The position numbers were made by a program, and so were the translations under genes. Shown here in pieces: positions 20,783 to 32,709 of a DNA stretch of 64,000 bases. This DNA is from Strigamia acuminata (Eukaryota > Arthropoda > Chilopoda > Geophilomorpha > Linotaeniidae). Positions within the stretch are counted from its first letter, which is position 1. Each line of letters starts with the position of its first letter. The stretch spans positions 13,728,427-13,792,426 of the forward strand of contig OX442315.1 in NCBI GenBank assembly GCA_949358305.1. Reading direction: 5' to 3'. Under the pieces are notes generated by a model. It made no database searches. It was not told the DNA's origin and saw only the letters and a list, made by a program, of their open reading frames with translations.

Positions 20783-21144
20783 AACCACAACACGAGAACC
20801 CCCAGGAATAACAGTCCCTGGTGGACCAGTTTTTCCTTCAACTTGCGTTTCATTCTTTCCGGCATGAGGATTGGTTATCTCGCTAGCTAAAGGTGCCCCG
20901 GGAGCCCCAGGTGCCTCAGCATTTCCAGACCCCCCTGGCCCGGGAGCCCCGCCACCACTTGCTGGTGCAACAGGGTCCCCTGCTGCTCTTCTCTGACGCT
21001 TATTCACTGTACTTTGAGACAAAGTATTGTGGATAAACAAGGAAATCAATAAGAAAGTAATTTGCAACTGTAAAATAATGAGAATTTGAGACAATGTGTG
21101 AGTTTTTGTGGTTTTGTTGTCAATGTTTTAGTTACCTTGACCAT
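20073..21144 (-). CDS. Poly-asparagine secreted protein, array gene 1
   Basis: Exons 21136-21144 (M-V-K), 21067-20422 and 20098-20073; introns have GTAAC and GTAAG donors. Total 226 residues. The signal peptide is MVK plus LQITFLLISLFIHNT, encoded across a 68-bp intron; a longer frame starting MSQILIILQ is intron read-through. After a KRQRR site come Gly/Ala/Pro-rich sequence and two blocks of V-I-N followed by 14-15 Asn (pure AAT runs), each ending near a single Cys-Pro. A Lys/Gly-rich basic tail follows. The last exon adds (V)TTVKPAK. An alternative last exon at 19062-19040, (V)SKNLRR, is also in phase. No family recognised; a secreted structural or adhesive protein is a guess. Upstream module 21291-21340. 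Confidence 0.65.
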
Positions 21145-21290
21145 TTTGCAGCTAGAAATGAAGATATGTTGTGTTATTGTTGGTATTAGATAAGTGCGTT
21201 CAGATTTAGAGTTGAATGTTGATGAAAAAGTGAAGGAATTTTTTTAGTTTGCTTTGTTTAGTAAAGGAATTCAGTGTATGTGGCGGTGGA

Positions 21291-21340
21291 GAATCAGTTT
21301 ACACAATACATCCTTTATCATAGCTATTACATTGTTAAGT
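21291..21340 (-). promoter_or_regulatory. Shared upstream module (poly-Asn representative)
   Basis: The plus-strand reading is GAATCAGTTTACACAATACA, then TCATAGCTATTAC and ATTGTTAAGTCC, 147 bp upstream of the ATG. On the coding strand it gives GATAAAGGATGTATTG, a possible TATA-like box, followed by TGATTC. The other copies are listed under the ICK representative at 15755. Confidence 0.55.
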
Positions 21341-21588
21341 CCAGCTGAAAACAATTCATTCAAATGTTAGTTATGGGTTTATTTTAAGTGCTTGTATTAA
21401 TTGCTGGATGCAGTCGAATTCAAAGATTCTGTTTGAAGAGAATGTGTGTGAGAATATTTCGTTTTTTTTTCTTGTTTTGTTTTATAAATAAAAGGCAATT
21501 TAAATTCTAAAATTCCTCCATTTCAATTCAATTAACTGATAATGGCCCATTTGTTTGAGCAATATTAAGCTTTTGTTTGCATTTTTTG

Positions 21589-21756
21589 ATGGTGGATGCA
21601 AGCATCATAACAATAGGAATTGTGGCAGCCATTTTGAATTTGGTTGTAAAAAATGAAACCGAGCATAAAACATTTAACAAAAACCACTCAAGCGTTATGG
21701 TTTTGAGGTTTTTGATGATGGTTTATGTAGTGGCGCTTCATTATATTTTGGGTTAA
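21589..21756 (+). CDS. Candidate 55-residue membrane microprotein, copy 1
   Basis: A short plus-strand ORF about 450 bp upstream of, and divergent from, array gene 1. It starts MVDASIITIGIVAAILNLVV and ends VYVVALHYILG, giving two hydrophobic segments. It differs from the 58-residue copies by an in-frame 9-bp deletion. An AATAAA follows the stop within 15 bp. The frame is intact in all five array copies, but those copies are young, so openness may not mean selection. Confidence 0.35.
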   Translation: MVDASIITIGIVAAILNLVVKNETEHKTFNKNHSSVMVLRFLMMVYVVALHYILG

Positions 21757-21927
21757 TTGTATTAATAAAATTAAACAAAAATAAGCATTAAAATTATTTT
21801 ATTTTCATTATTTTTAATAAATTTTTGGTAATTTGATCCCAGGAATCTATCATCCTGGATTTATGGCTATGTCTTGTTTAAGCAACCAAATGCCAGAACA
21901 CATTTCATGATTTTCCTTTATTTAGAT

Positions 21928-22162
21928 CAGGGGTTCTCAAACTTTTTAGTATTGCGACCTATTTCTAGGTGACAAGACGGGCGCACTATTTATATTTAAC
22001 ATACATTTAACAATATATTTACTTAATGAGTTAAAGATAAATTTACACTTCATATTAACTCGAATTTAAATTTGTCTACAAGTCAGTTGTTTTTATTGCG
22101 CCCTAACAAAAATCAGCTTAAGCCCCACCAGTGAAGCGCACCCCACAGTTTGAGAAATCCTG
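21928..22162. mobile_element. hAT MITE, copy 1
   Basis: The ends are CAGGGGTTCTCAAACT and, inverted, CAGGATTTCTCAAACT. The 8-bp target duplication is ATTTAGAT/ATTTAGAA. A segment of about 40 bp present in other copies is deleted here, which shifts the duplication offset from 10,017 to 10,057. Confidence 0.85.
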
Positions 22163-22652
22163 ATTTAGAATATATAAATATGTGGCGTCATCCAACGTTT
22201 CTGCTTGCTACAACTAGATGGCGCCACTTCTCAACGTAGTAATTGCATTACAAATGACAAAATTACCAAATAAACAAATAAGTAATTTTTATTTTAATGA
22301 TAATAATAATGTAGAAAGAAACAAATTCCCCCAAATAACACGATATCAGAAATAAAAAGGTATTTAACAAGAACTTGCAAATTGGAATTCTTGCTTATCT
22401 TCTCAAATTCTTGCTAACTGAAACAAACAAATAATTAATACATTTTCAATTAATCAAAATCACACAACAAAAAAAAATAAAAAATTAAATTGCTAACACA
22501 AACCCGCAAAATTTAGTTTTTTATACTTATTTCATTCAATAGGTGCTTTTAATTTCAAATTCTTCCCATTCTCTCCGGTGGAAATGATGTAAAACGTGTC
22601 ATAATTTTGAGAATTGGATTATTGAAAAACCGATTCTCATAATTCACATTTA

Positions 22653-23203
22653 AGCTTAGTACTCATAAGATCATCTGCTAACAGAAGTGTATTCCCACAG
22701 ACTTTTCTGTTTATAGACTTGATAAAAAAGCCTATCAGAATCATCTGGTAGCAGAACGTGTGCCAGTCTGTCACACTAGAGTGTTTGTGGTACTCACAGC
22801 TCTATGCAACGGAAAAGAAATGGTGAATGGCCATGCAAAAGAAACAAGATCGATGCCAATAAAAATTTTTACGGCTACTTTTGGAGTTAGGATGAATAGG
22901 ATTGCTAATTTGTTTTTAATTTTTAATTTTATTTATTAACTAATGATGTATTTTTATAAATAGAATATACAATTGTTTGCATCTGTTGGCAGAACTGATT
23001 GCTGCCATATTCGAAACCAGTTACAAAAAATTACGAACGGTCACAAATTGTCAAGATCGATCGCTACTTTCTGTGCCACATAAGATTCTGTACGTGGAAA
23101 TAAACATCAGCATTCCGTAGTATCGACAGGGCAGAAAGTTAATTTAAAATTTCTGTGGACAGACTGGTTTCCTATGTAGGAAACTGCTTATGAGTACTAA
23201 GCT
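22653..23203. mobile_element. Harbinger-like MITE with TTA target duplication, copy 1
   Basis: Perfect 17-bp terminal repeats AGCTTAGTACTCATAAG and TTA duplications on both sides. The empty site is preserved at 19304-19306. 551 bp with no transposase. A 3-bp TTA duplication is typical of PIF/Harbinger. Confidence 0.8.
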
Positions 23204-23737
23204 TTAGGGCGAATTCTTTGGACTTTGACCTCGATTTCAATTCTTTTTTCTGTTGGCCATATTGACATGCAGTTTATCTGAATAATTTCTTATCAGGAAG
23301 TGAGTACATTAATGCATTCATTTCCTGATAAGAAATTGTTTGCAGATTTATTACAATTTCATTAAACAATGCATGTTCTCTTTTCTAGACGCCTTTTTGG
23401 GTTAAGAACTAGTTCTGGAATCAAGAGAACTTGATTCAGAACACACAAGTGACAACTAACTGCACATGCTCAAGATTTACTAGAATAACCAATGCAGTAA
23501 CAAAATTTTTATAATCAGCTTTTCACAGTTTGAAATTGAATGCACCTAATGTAAATAACATGAACAGGCCTAAACGCAATCAAAAAGCCCATTTTAGAAC
23601 GTCACAGCGTCAGCAGCTGTAAAACAATAAGAACAACTAAACAAACAGAATCAGTTTGAACGTTCCTCGTTGAATCTTAATCTCCACATATCAGCAACTT
23701 TTTTTAGCTAAAAAATCTTCAATTTCTTACCAAATCT

Positions 23738-25109
23738 TTATCGATATTCACTCCCTTTAAACCACTCTCTCAAAATGGATTTCCACTTCCGTCCTCTTCT
23801 GCCACCTCTATGATGCCCTCTATGATGAGTAGTAACTAAAACAAACAAACATTCAACGCATTATTAATAACCCAAAATTAACCAACAAAAAAAAATGTAA
23901 AACAAAAATCACTGACACAACCCTACACAATTCAACCCATTTCATGCAACGCAAATAAAATTTATTTACGCAATTAAAATTAAAATGACTAAGGAGTTTC
24001 ATTAAATGAGCGATTAGTTGATTACTTTGATTACGTTGATTAGTCGATTACTTGATGTGTCATGTGACTGGATTCAACCAATTCTGAGAATAATCATTTC
24101 ATCAAATAAGCAACTAAGCAACTAATCAGGTAATCATCTCAAACCATGATAATTGAGTGATTATGATTATTGCAGTAATCAACCAATCGCAATAATCGCT
24201 CATTTAATGAAACCCCTTATTAATTCAAATAATAATTTAAGACGTCACAGCACAGCCAGGCAGCCGTAAAACAACAAGCAAAAACTGAACAAAACTGAAC
24301 AAAACAAACAGAATCAGTTTAAACTTCTCAAATTGAATCCAAATCTCTACGTCAGCAATTTTTGTTTTTAAACTAAAAAATCTTTAATTTCTTACCTCCC
24401 TCATCAAGGCTTTTACCACGAGGGCCTGTTGTGGGGCATAACACAGCATTGGCATTAGCATTAGCATTATTATTAGTATTACTATTAGTATTACTATTAC
24501 TATTAGTATTACTATTTTTATTATTATTAACTACAATAATACGCTTTTGGGCCCGGCCCTTAATCGGGGGGCACTTCACAATCTCTGGTGGGGGGCATGC
24601 CACAGCATTAGCATTAGCATTAGCATTATTATTACTATTAGTATTACTATTACTATTAGTATTACTATTATCATTTGTATTAACTACAACAATACGCTTA
24701 GGCTTAGCGGCCCGGCCCTTAACCGGGGCGCAATTCACATTATTATTATTATTTTTATTATCATTATTATTAGTATTAGTATTCTTATTATTATTATTAT
24801 TATTAATAACAACAGCACGCCTAGCACGCCCGGAAACAACAGTTCCTGATGGACCAGTTTTTCGTTCAACTTGGCTTTCATCCTTTCCGGCATTAGGATT
24901 GGTTATCTCGCGAGCCTCAGGTGCCCCAGCATTTCCAGACCCCCCTGCTGCTCCTCTCTGACGCTTATTCACTGTACTTTGAGACAAAGTATTGTGGATA
25001 AACAAGGAAATCATTAAGAAAGTAATTTGCAACTGTAAAATAATGAGAATTTGAGACAATGTGTGAGTTTTTTTGGTTTTGTAGTTAATGTTTGAGTTAC
25101 CTTGACCAT
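23738..25109 (-). CDS. Poly-asparagine secreted protein, array gene 2
   Basis: Exons 25101-25109, 25032-24396 and 23835-23738; total 247 residues with the long last exon. It has three Asn-rich blocks instead of two. Here the AAT runs are interrupted by ACT, AGT and GCT codons, giving NSNT and NANA patterns. Each block is preceded by K/R-rich sequence and VVVN and followed by a Cys-Pro. The last exon adds a basic tail, TTHHRGHHRGGRRGRKW, ending REWFKGSEYR. Just after that stop is another strong donor (TTTG|GTAAG), and an alternative last exon at 22417-22395 gives (V)SKNLRR. The 10,057-bp shifted copy at 33795-35166 is nearly identical. Upstream module 25253-25302. Confidence 0.65.
23992..24218. 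mobile_element. Tc1/mariner-type MITE, copy 1
   Basis: The ends are AGGAGTTTCATTAAATGAGC and, inverted, AGGGGTTTCATTAAATGAGC, with TA on both sides. The array-1 unit near 20245-20260 has the empty site with a single TA. The interior is rich in GATTA/TAATC. Confidence 0.75.
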
Positions 25110-25550
25110 TTTGCGGCTAGAAATGAAGATATGTTGTGTTATTGTTGATATTAGGTGCGTTCAGATTCAGAGTTGAATGTTGATGACAAAGCGACGGAAT
25201 TTTTTTTAGTTTGCTTTGCTTAGTAAAGGAATTCAGTTTATGTGGCGGTGGAGAATCAGTTTACACAATACATCCTTTATCATAGCTATTATATTGTTAA
25301 GTCCTGCTGAAAACAATTCATTCAAATGTTAGTTATGGGTTTATTTTAAGTGCTTATATTAATTGCCGGATGAAGTCGAATTCAAAGATTCTGTTTGACG
25401 AGAATGTGTGTGAGAATATTTCGTTTTTTTTTCTTGTTTTGTTTTATAAATAAAAGGCAATTTAAATTCTAAAATTCCTCCATTTCAATTCAATTTACTG
25501 ATAATGGCCCATTTGTTTGAGCAATATTAAGCTTTTGTTTGCATTTTTTG

Positions 25551-25727
25551 ATGGTGGATGCCTCACCTGCAAGCATCGTAACAATAGGAATTGTGGCAGC
25601 CATTTTGAATTTGGTTGTAAAAAATGAAATTAAGCATAAAACATTTAACAAAACCCACTCAAGCATTATGGTTTGGAGGTTTTTGATGATGGTTTATGTA
25701 GTGGCACTTCATTATATTTTGGGTTAA
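25551..25727 (+). CDS. Candidate membrane microprotein, copy 2
   Basis: 58 codons from the ATG; hydrophobic segments near residues 8-24 and 40-58. It contains MVDASPASIVT where copy 1 has the 9-bp deletion. An AATAAA follows. Identical to 35608-35784. Confidence 0.35.
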   Translation: MVDASPASIVTIGIVAAILNLVVKNEIKHKTFNKTHSSIMVWRFLMMVYVVALHYILG

Positions 25728-26074
25728 TTGTATTAATAAAATTAAATAAAAATAAGCATTAATATTATTTTATTTTCATTATGTTTATATTTTTGGTAAT
25801 TTGATCCCAGGAATCTATCATCCTTGGTTTATGGCTATGTCTTGTTTAAGCAACCAAATGCCAGAAGTATTGCGACCCATTTCTAGGTGACAAGACGGGC
25901 CCACTATTTGTATCTAACATGCATTTAACATTATATTTACTAAACGTGTTAAATATAAATTTACACTTCATATTTACTTGAATTTAAATTTTGTAAATTT
26001 CAAGCAGTGTCTGAAGGGCGTCGTGTCTACAAGTGAGTTGTTTTTATTGTGCCCCACAAAAAATCTGCTGAAGC

Positions 26075-27875
26075 TCGAGTGTTCTTCACTCCAATGCACG
26101 TCACTTGTATCTTGTTAATTTGTGACACTGCCTTTCGGCAGCACCACCTATATTATTACTTTGAATAAACTAGTCAGTTATGTAAATCTCAGCAGCACCA
26201 ACGGTCACGTTATTTTACATGCTCCATTACAGTTTTAATATTTAGTCAAGATAGACTAATTGGCGACGAGATGGAACACCAATCCATGCTACAGAATCGA
26301 TTTTTGCAAAACTGGTGAATTTTGGATACTTTTTGGACACTTTTCGGACGACTGACCACGCTGACCACGCTGACCACACGTTAGGTTTAACACTGTTCCG
26401 GTGTTCTCAAGAAATCGCTTAAAATTCGTGTTGAGTGCTGTTTCGGACCCTTGACCACGCCTTGACCACGCCGTGACCATGCTGTTAGGCCTACTTCCAT
26501 GTAAGCCTTTTTCATGCAAAACTTCTGTGATCGCTTCAAGTATCGGTTCACTGCAACCATATTGCATCAAGAATAACTGGACCCACTACATTGACCAGTT
26601 GGACTGCTTTTTCGTGTGCAGTGGCATCACCAATGACACGAAGAAAGTGGTTGTTTTGCTGTGCATCGTCGACGGGTTGCCGTACACACGTCTGGCTAAC
26701 CTGTTTTCCAATGAAGCTTGTGCAGATGACGTTCGCTGCCCTCGCCACGTTGAAGGCCGATTAACAGCACTCAAAACCCCTCCTCGCGGTTGACATTTCA
26801 ACACCCGAGTGCAGGGACAGGTGGAATCCGCTGCAGATTTCGCCATTTCGTTGCAGCTGCGTTCGGAGCACTGCAACTATTCTGATCAACTCCACAGGTT
26901 GAGTTGTGTCTACATTCAGCAAACCATCATCAGTCAGTCTGAAATGAAGTTCGCTCATGCTCACCAGTCAGCCATTCAGCAAACCATCATCAGTCAGTCT
27001 GAAATGAAGTTCGCTCATGCTCACCAGTCAGCCATTCAGCAAACCATCATCAGTCAGTCTGAAATGAAGTTTGCTCAGGCTCACCAGTCAGCCATTCAGA
27101 TGGAATTCGCCTCATGTGCAGTCTCCGACAGCTATACACATTCGACCACGGTTGCCTCAGCGCGGAAAATCACTGGTCACAACCGCAGACGTCATTTGGG
27201 TACCGTAGTTTCTTCAATACCCAGTGTCCGTTTCGGGACCAGCCGAAGTCGTCGAATCCTTGTGCCGGCGTCTGCATCGCAGGTGATGTCACGGACCATC
27301 GTTGGTCTAGCCGCACTTTTCGCCCATCAAAATGCTACCACACACATTGGGCATGGGGTCACATTTAGCCCTCTGTTGTTCGGGCTTCTTGTGAGGGGAG
27401 GAGAGAGTCATTCCGACTTCCTTACCGTCTCCCGTCTAGCTGCTAATTCATCAAGCTAATTCATTCAATTATTGTTCATGTAACATGTTAGCATTTCACT
27501 GTTTAATTGCATTCATTGTTGGAATCAAAATTCATGTTATGTTCAATTTTACAAATTCCATTTCGTGCATAATTCAGTTGTTTTAAAATCCAAGTATTTT
27601 ATTGTTCAATTTAAATTTACATTTCATGTTAATTTTTATCCTTTTGAATTTACTAATTGCTCCCCTTGTGTGTTCACAATTGAGGGGATGCTGGAGTGTT
27701 CTTCACTCCAATGCACGTCACTTGTATCTTGTTAATTTGTGACACTGCCTTTCGGCAGCGCCACCTATATTATTACTTTGAATAAACTAGTCAGTTATGT
27801 AAATCTAAGCAGCACCAACGGTCACGTTATTTTACATGCTCCATTACAGTTTTAATATTTAGTCAAGATAGACTA
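26075..27875 (+). mobile_element. Non-autonomous Ty3/Gypsy-type LTR element, copy 1
   Basis: LTRs of 184 bp at 26075-26258 and 27692-27875 differ at three positions. The 5-bp duplication GAAGC flanks the element. A primer-site-like TGGCGACGAGATGG lies two bases after the 5' LTR, and a purine tract GAGGGGATG precedes the 3' LTR. Only Gag remains, in broken frames: capsid landmarks WTHYIDQLDCFF and KKVVVLLCIV (26473-26793), then HCNYSDQL and a knuckle-like CYHTHWAWGH. Part of Gag is a 60-bp segment repeated three times. No protease, RT or integrase. It is inserted into a truncated copy of the hAT MITE. Confidence 0.8.
26917..27097 (+). repeat. 60-bp segment repeated three times inside Gag
   Basis: The unit (from ATTCAGCAAACCATCATCAG) encodes 20 residues including SEMKFAHAHQSAI. 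Copies 1 and 2 are identical and copy 3 has two substitutions. It keeps the frame and corresponds to the Gag C-terminal helix region. The same triplet recurs at 36974-37154. Confidence 0.85.
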
Positions 27876-28368
27876 GAAGCTCCACCAGTGAAGGGCGCCC
27901 CAATGTTTCTGTTTGCTACAACTAGATGGCATCACTTCTCAACGTAGTAATTGCATTACAAATGACAAAATTACCAAATAAACAAATAAGTAATTTTTAT
28001 ATTAATGATTCTAATAATATACAACGAAACAAATTCCCCCAAATGACACGAAATCAGGAATAAAAAGGTATTTAACAAAAACTTGCAATCTGGAATTCTT
28101 GCTTATCTTCTAAAATTCTTGCTAACTGAAACAAACAAATAATTAATACATTTTCAATTAATCAAAATTACACAACAAAAAAATAAAAAAATTAAATTGC
28201 TACCACAAACCCGCAAAATTTAATTTTATACCTATTTCATTCAATAGGTGCGTTTAATTTCAAATTCTTCCCATTCTCTCCCTTTTTTCTCCGGTGGAAA
28301 TGATGTAAAACGTGTCATAATTTTGAGAATTGGATTATTGAAAAACCGATTCTCATAATTCACATTTA

Positions 28369-29476
28369 AGCTCATAAGTAGAGACTGGATAAATGCACAA
28401 ATGCATGCAATATATTTTTATTCAATATAAAGCCAAAATCTGCTATAAATGCATATTTTCCGAAAATCGGAAATAAATGTGTAAATAGCAGTTTTTGTGC
28501 TACGAAAATGATACGTACAATCGTACATGATACGTTTTGCTTACGTGTAGGTTTTTTCTCTATTTAAATACTGACATTGTATTTCATTTCATTTACAACA
28601 GTACCGAAAGTTGTTAGTTCGAGATCTACACGGGAACAGTTAAACTCGTACGTAACGTTTTTTGCTATAAGTACACAACCGATTCAATTCCTGACGAATC
28701 AACAATTCGAAAAAATTATTTGCCGGCGTATTTCACATCCCAAATTAATGGCATTCGAGAGAACTTGTGTAGAAAACATGTTTGGGTGTCAATAGATGAA
28801 ACAACCGACAAACTTGGTTGGTATATGGCGCTCTTCGTTGTTGAACGGTTTTTTTCACAATTTAAGTCTGTGCTTACTGACGAGCGACACAATTTTACTA
28901 CAAAACACTTAGAAATGGCTCTGATTTTTTATTGCAACAAATTATTTCACTGAAATAAATTTTTTTATTTTGCAGATTTTACTGTTTTTCGCATAAAATG
29001 ATTTTTTCAGTGCATATTTTATGTGCATAAAATGAATTTTATTTCATATATATCATTCATATATATCTGGTTTCTACTCATAAGATAACTCATAAGATCA
29101 TCTGCTAACAGAAGTGTATTCCCACAGACTTTTCTGTTTATAGACTTGATAAAAAAGCCTATCAGAATCATCTGGTAGCAGAACTTGTGCCAGTCTGTCA
29201 CACCAGACTTTTTGTGGTACTCACAGCTCTACGCAACGTAAAAGAAATGGTGAATGGCCATGAAAAAGAAACAAGATGGATGCCAATAAAAATTTTTAAG
29301 AATACTTTTGGAGTTAGGATGGATAGGATTGGTAATTTGTTTTTAATTTTTAATTTTATTTATTAACTAATGATCTATTTTTATAAATAGAATATACAAT
29401 TGTTAGCATTTGTTGGCAGAACTGATTGGTGCCATACTGGTTTCCTATGTAGGAAACTGCTTATGAGTACTAAGCT
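28369..29476. mobile_element. Harbinger-like MITE interrupted by a hAT element, copy 2
   Basis: The right end CTTATGAGTACTAAGCT and flanking TTA are intact. The left end is shortened to AGCTCATAAG. The hAT element at 28379-29076 is nested within it. Confidence 0.65.
28379..29076 (+). mobile_element. Internally deleted hAT transposon with transposase relics, copy 1
   Basis: 698 bp flanked by the 8-bp duplication CTCATAAG (28371-28378 and 29077-29084). The ends are TAGAGACTGGATA and, inverted, TAGAAACCAGATA. The frames at 28577-28795 and 28720-28953 hold VWVSIDETTDKLG, the conserved IDETTD region of hAT transposases. This is followed directly by ERFFSQFKSVLTDERHNFT-like sequence, normally at the transposase C-terminus, so the catalytic middle has been deleted. 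Not functional. Confidence 0.8.
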
Positions 29477-30008
29477 TTAGGACGAATTCTTTAGACTTTG
29501 ACCTCGATTTCAATTCTTTTTTCTGTTGGCCATATTGACATGCAGTTTATCTGAATAATTTCTTATCGGGAAGTGAGTACATTAATGCATTCATTTCCTG
29601 ATAAGAAATTGTTTGCAGATTTATTACAATTATATTAAACAATGCATGTTCTCTTTTCTAGACGCCTTTTTGGATTAAGAACTAGTTCTGGAATCAAGAG
29701 AACTTGATTCAGAACACACAAGTGACAACTAACTGCACATGCTTAAGATTTACTAGAATAACCGATCCAGTAACAAAATTTTTATAATCGGCTTTTCAGT
29801 TTGAAATTGAATGCACCTAATGTAAATAACATGAGCAGGCCTAATCGCAATCAAAAAGGCCATTTTAGAACGTCACAGTGTCAGCAGCTGTAAAACAATA
29901 AGAAAAACTAAACAAGCAGAAACAGTTTGAACCTTCCTCATTGAATCTCAATCTCCACATATCAGTAGCTTTTTTTAGCTAAAAAATCTTCAATTTCTTA
30001 CCAAACCT

Positions 30009-30678
30009 TTATCGATATTCACTCCCTTTAAACCACTCTCTCAAAATGGAATTCCACTTCCATCCTCTTCTGCCACCTCTATGATGCCCTCTATGATGAG
30101 TAGTAACTAAAACAAACAAACATTCAACACATTATTAATAACCCAAAATTAACCAACAAAAAAAAAGTAAAACAAAAATCACTGACACAACCCTACATAA
30201 TTCAACCAATTTAATGCAACACAAATAAAATTTATTTACGCAATCAAAATTAAAATGACTAAAGAGTTTTATTAAATGAGCGATTAGTTGATTACTTTGA
30301 TTACGTTGATTAGTCGATTACTTCATCATCCCAAACCATGATAATTGAGTGATTATGATTATTGCAGTAATCAACTAATCACAATAATCGCTCATTTAAT
30401 GAAACCCCTTATTAATTCAAATAATAATTTAATACGTCACAGCACAGCCAGCCAGCCGTAAAACAACAAGCAAAAACTGAACAAAACTGAACAAAACAAA
30501 CAGAATCAATTTAAACTTCTCAAATTGAATCCAAATCTCTACGTCAGCAATTTTTATTTTTAAACTAAAAAAATCTTTAATTTCTTACCTCCTGCTTTTT
30601 TGCCTTTGCCTTTCCAACTACCTCCCTCACCCCCATCAAGGCTTTTACCCCGAGGGACTGTTGGGGGGCATGCCACGG

Positions 30679-30730
<52 letters not shown>

Positions 30731-30786
30731 AATAGCACGCTTACTGCCGATCTTTCCCTTAGCCGGGGCTGTTGGGACGCACTTCA

Positions 30787-30841
<55 letters not shown>

Positions 30842-31161
30842 AACAACAACACCCCTAGCACCCCCGGGAAAAACAGTCCCTGATGGACCAGTTTTTCCTT
30901 CAACTTGGATTTCATTCTTTCCGGCATTAGGATCGGTTATCTCGCGAGCCTCAAGTGCCCCAGCATTTCCAGACCCACCAGGTGCCCCAGGGGACCCTGC
31001 TGCTCCTCTCTGACGCTTATTCACTGTTCTTTGAGTCAAAGTATTGTGGACAAACAAGGAAATCAATAAGAAAGTAATTTGCAACTGTAAAATAATGAGA
31101 ATTTGAGACAATGTGTGAGTTTTTGTGGTTTTGTAGTCAATGTTTTAGTTACCTTGACCAT
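30009..31161 (-). CDS. Poly-asparagine secreted protein, array gene 3
   Basis: Exons 31153-31161, 31084-30589 and 30106-30009; total 200 residues. It has two uninterrupted Asn runs of about 15-17 residues in GVVVIN..NVKC and AIIIN..NAVAC contexts. The Gly/Lys-rich C-terminal segment is shorter than in gene 1. The basic last exon (TTHHRGHHRGGRRGWKW) is retained, with a donor just after its stop. The alternative last exon at 28125-28103 reads (V)SKNFRR. Signal peptide and 68-bp first intron are as in gene 1. Upstream module 31308-31357. Confidence 0.65.
30262..30409. mobile_element. Tc1/mariner-type MITE, shortened copy 2
   Basis: Same ends and TA flanks as 23992-24218, but about 79 bp of the interior is deleted. 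Confidence 0.7.
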
Positions 31162-31605
31162 TTTGCAGCTAGAAATGAAGATATGTTGTGTTATTGTTGG
31201 TATTAGATAAGTGCGTTCAGATTTAGAGTTGAATGTTGATGAAAAAGTGAAGGAATTTTTTTAGTTTGCTTTGTTTAGTAAAGGAATTCAGTGTATGTGG
31301 CGGTGGAGAATCAGTTTACACAATACATCCTTTATCATAGCTATTACATTGTTAAGTCCAGCTGAAAACAATTCATTCAAATGTTAGTTATGGGTTTATT
31401 TTAAGTGCTTGTATTAATTGCTGGATGCAGTCGAATTCAAAGATTCTGTTTGAAGAGAATGTGTGTGAGAATATTTCGTTTTTTTTTCTTGTTTTGTTTT
31501 ATAAATAAAAGGCAATTTAAATTCTAAAATTCCTCCATTTCAATTCAATTAACTGATAATGGCCCATTTGTTTGAGCAATATTAAGCTTTTGTTTGCATT
31601 TTTTG

Positions 31606-31773
31606 ATGGTGGATGCAAGCATCATAACAATAGGAATTGTGGCAGCCATTTTGAATTTGGTTGTAAAAAATGAAACCGAGCATAAAACATTTAACAAAAA
31701 CCACTCAAGCGTTATGGTTTTGAGGTTTTTGATGATGGTTTATGTAGTGGCGCTTCATTATATTTTGGGTTAA
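31606..31773 (+). CDS. Candidate membrane microprotein, copy 3
   Basis: Same 55-residue form as copy 1 (21589-21756), carrying the in-frame 9-bp deletion. Offset 10,017 bp. Confidence 0.33.
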   Translation: MVDASIITIGIVAAILNLVVKNETEHKTFNKNHSSVMVLRFLMMVYVVALHYILG

Positions 31774-31944
31774 TTGTATTAATAAAATTAAACAAAAATA
31801 AGCATTAAAATTATTTTATTTTCATTATTTTTAATAAATTTCTGGTAATTTGATCCCAGGAATCTATCATCCTGGATTTATGGCTATGTCTTGTTTAAGC
31901 AACCAAATGCCAGAACACATTTCATGATTTTCCTTTATTTAGAT

Positions 31945-32212
31945 CAGGGGTTCTCAAACTTTTTAGTATTGCGACCCATTTCTAGGTGACAAGACGGACG
32001 CACTATTTATATTTAACATATATTTAACAATATATTTACTTAATGAGTTAAAGATAAATTTACACTTCATATTAACTCGAATTTAAATTTTGTAAATTAC
32101 AAGCAGTGTCTGGAGGGCGTCGTGTCTACAAGTCAGTTGTTTTTATTGCGCCCCAACAAAAATCAGCTTAAGCCCCACCAGTGAAGCGCACCCCACAGTT
32201 TGAGAAATGCTG
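31945..32212. mobile_element. hAT MITE, copy 2 (longer)
   Basis: Same ends and ATTTAGAT/ATTTAGAA duplication as 21928-22162. It keeps the ~40-bp interior segment around GCAGTGTCTGGAGGGCG that copy 1 lost. Confidence 0.85.
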
Positions 32213-32709
32213 ATTTAGAATACAGTATATAAATATATGTGGCATCATCCAATGTTTCTGTTTGCTACAACTAGATGGCGCCACTTCTCAACGTAGTAAT
32301 TGCATTACAAATGACAAAATTACCAAATAAACAAATAAGTAATTTTTATTTTAATGATAATAATAATGTAGAAAGAAACAAATTCCCCCAAATAACACGA
32401 TATCAGAAATAAAAAGGTATTTAACAAGAACTTGCAAATTGGAATTCTTGCTTATCTTCTCAAATTCTTGCTAACTGAAACAAACAAATAATTAATACAT
32501 TTTCAATTAATCAAAATCACACAAAAAAAAAAAATAAAAAATTAAATTGCTAACACAAACCCGCAAAATTTAGTTTTTTATACTTATTTCATTCAATAGG
32601 TGCTTTTAATTTCAAATTCTTCCCATTCTCTCCGGTGGAAATGATGTAAAACGTGTCATAATTTTGAGAATTGGATTATTGAAAAACCGATTTTCATAAT
32701 TCACATTTA

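Noticed and set aside
20433-20867. Plus-strand frames rich in poly-Leu opposite the poly-Asn exons (also 24431, 30600, 34488, 40657 and 45296)
   Set aside because: They are the antisense of AAT runs (ATT/TTA) and have no start context, splice sites or signal; shadows of the minus-strand genes.
20396-21094. Unspliced reading of the poly-Asn genes starting MSQILIILQ
   Set aside because: The start lies in the first intron. The conserved M-V-K exon, GTAAC donor and TTTTACAG acceptor give a better signal peptide, and all seven genes agree. A C-terminal GKKLKIF is likewise probably intron read-through after GTAAG.
23992-24218. GATTA-rich palindromic region as a homeodomain-site cluster or regulatory element
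   Set aside because: The inverted ends, TA flanks and an empty site in another unit show it is a MITE.
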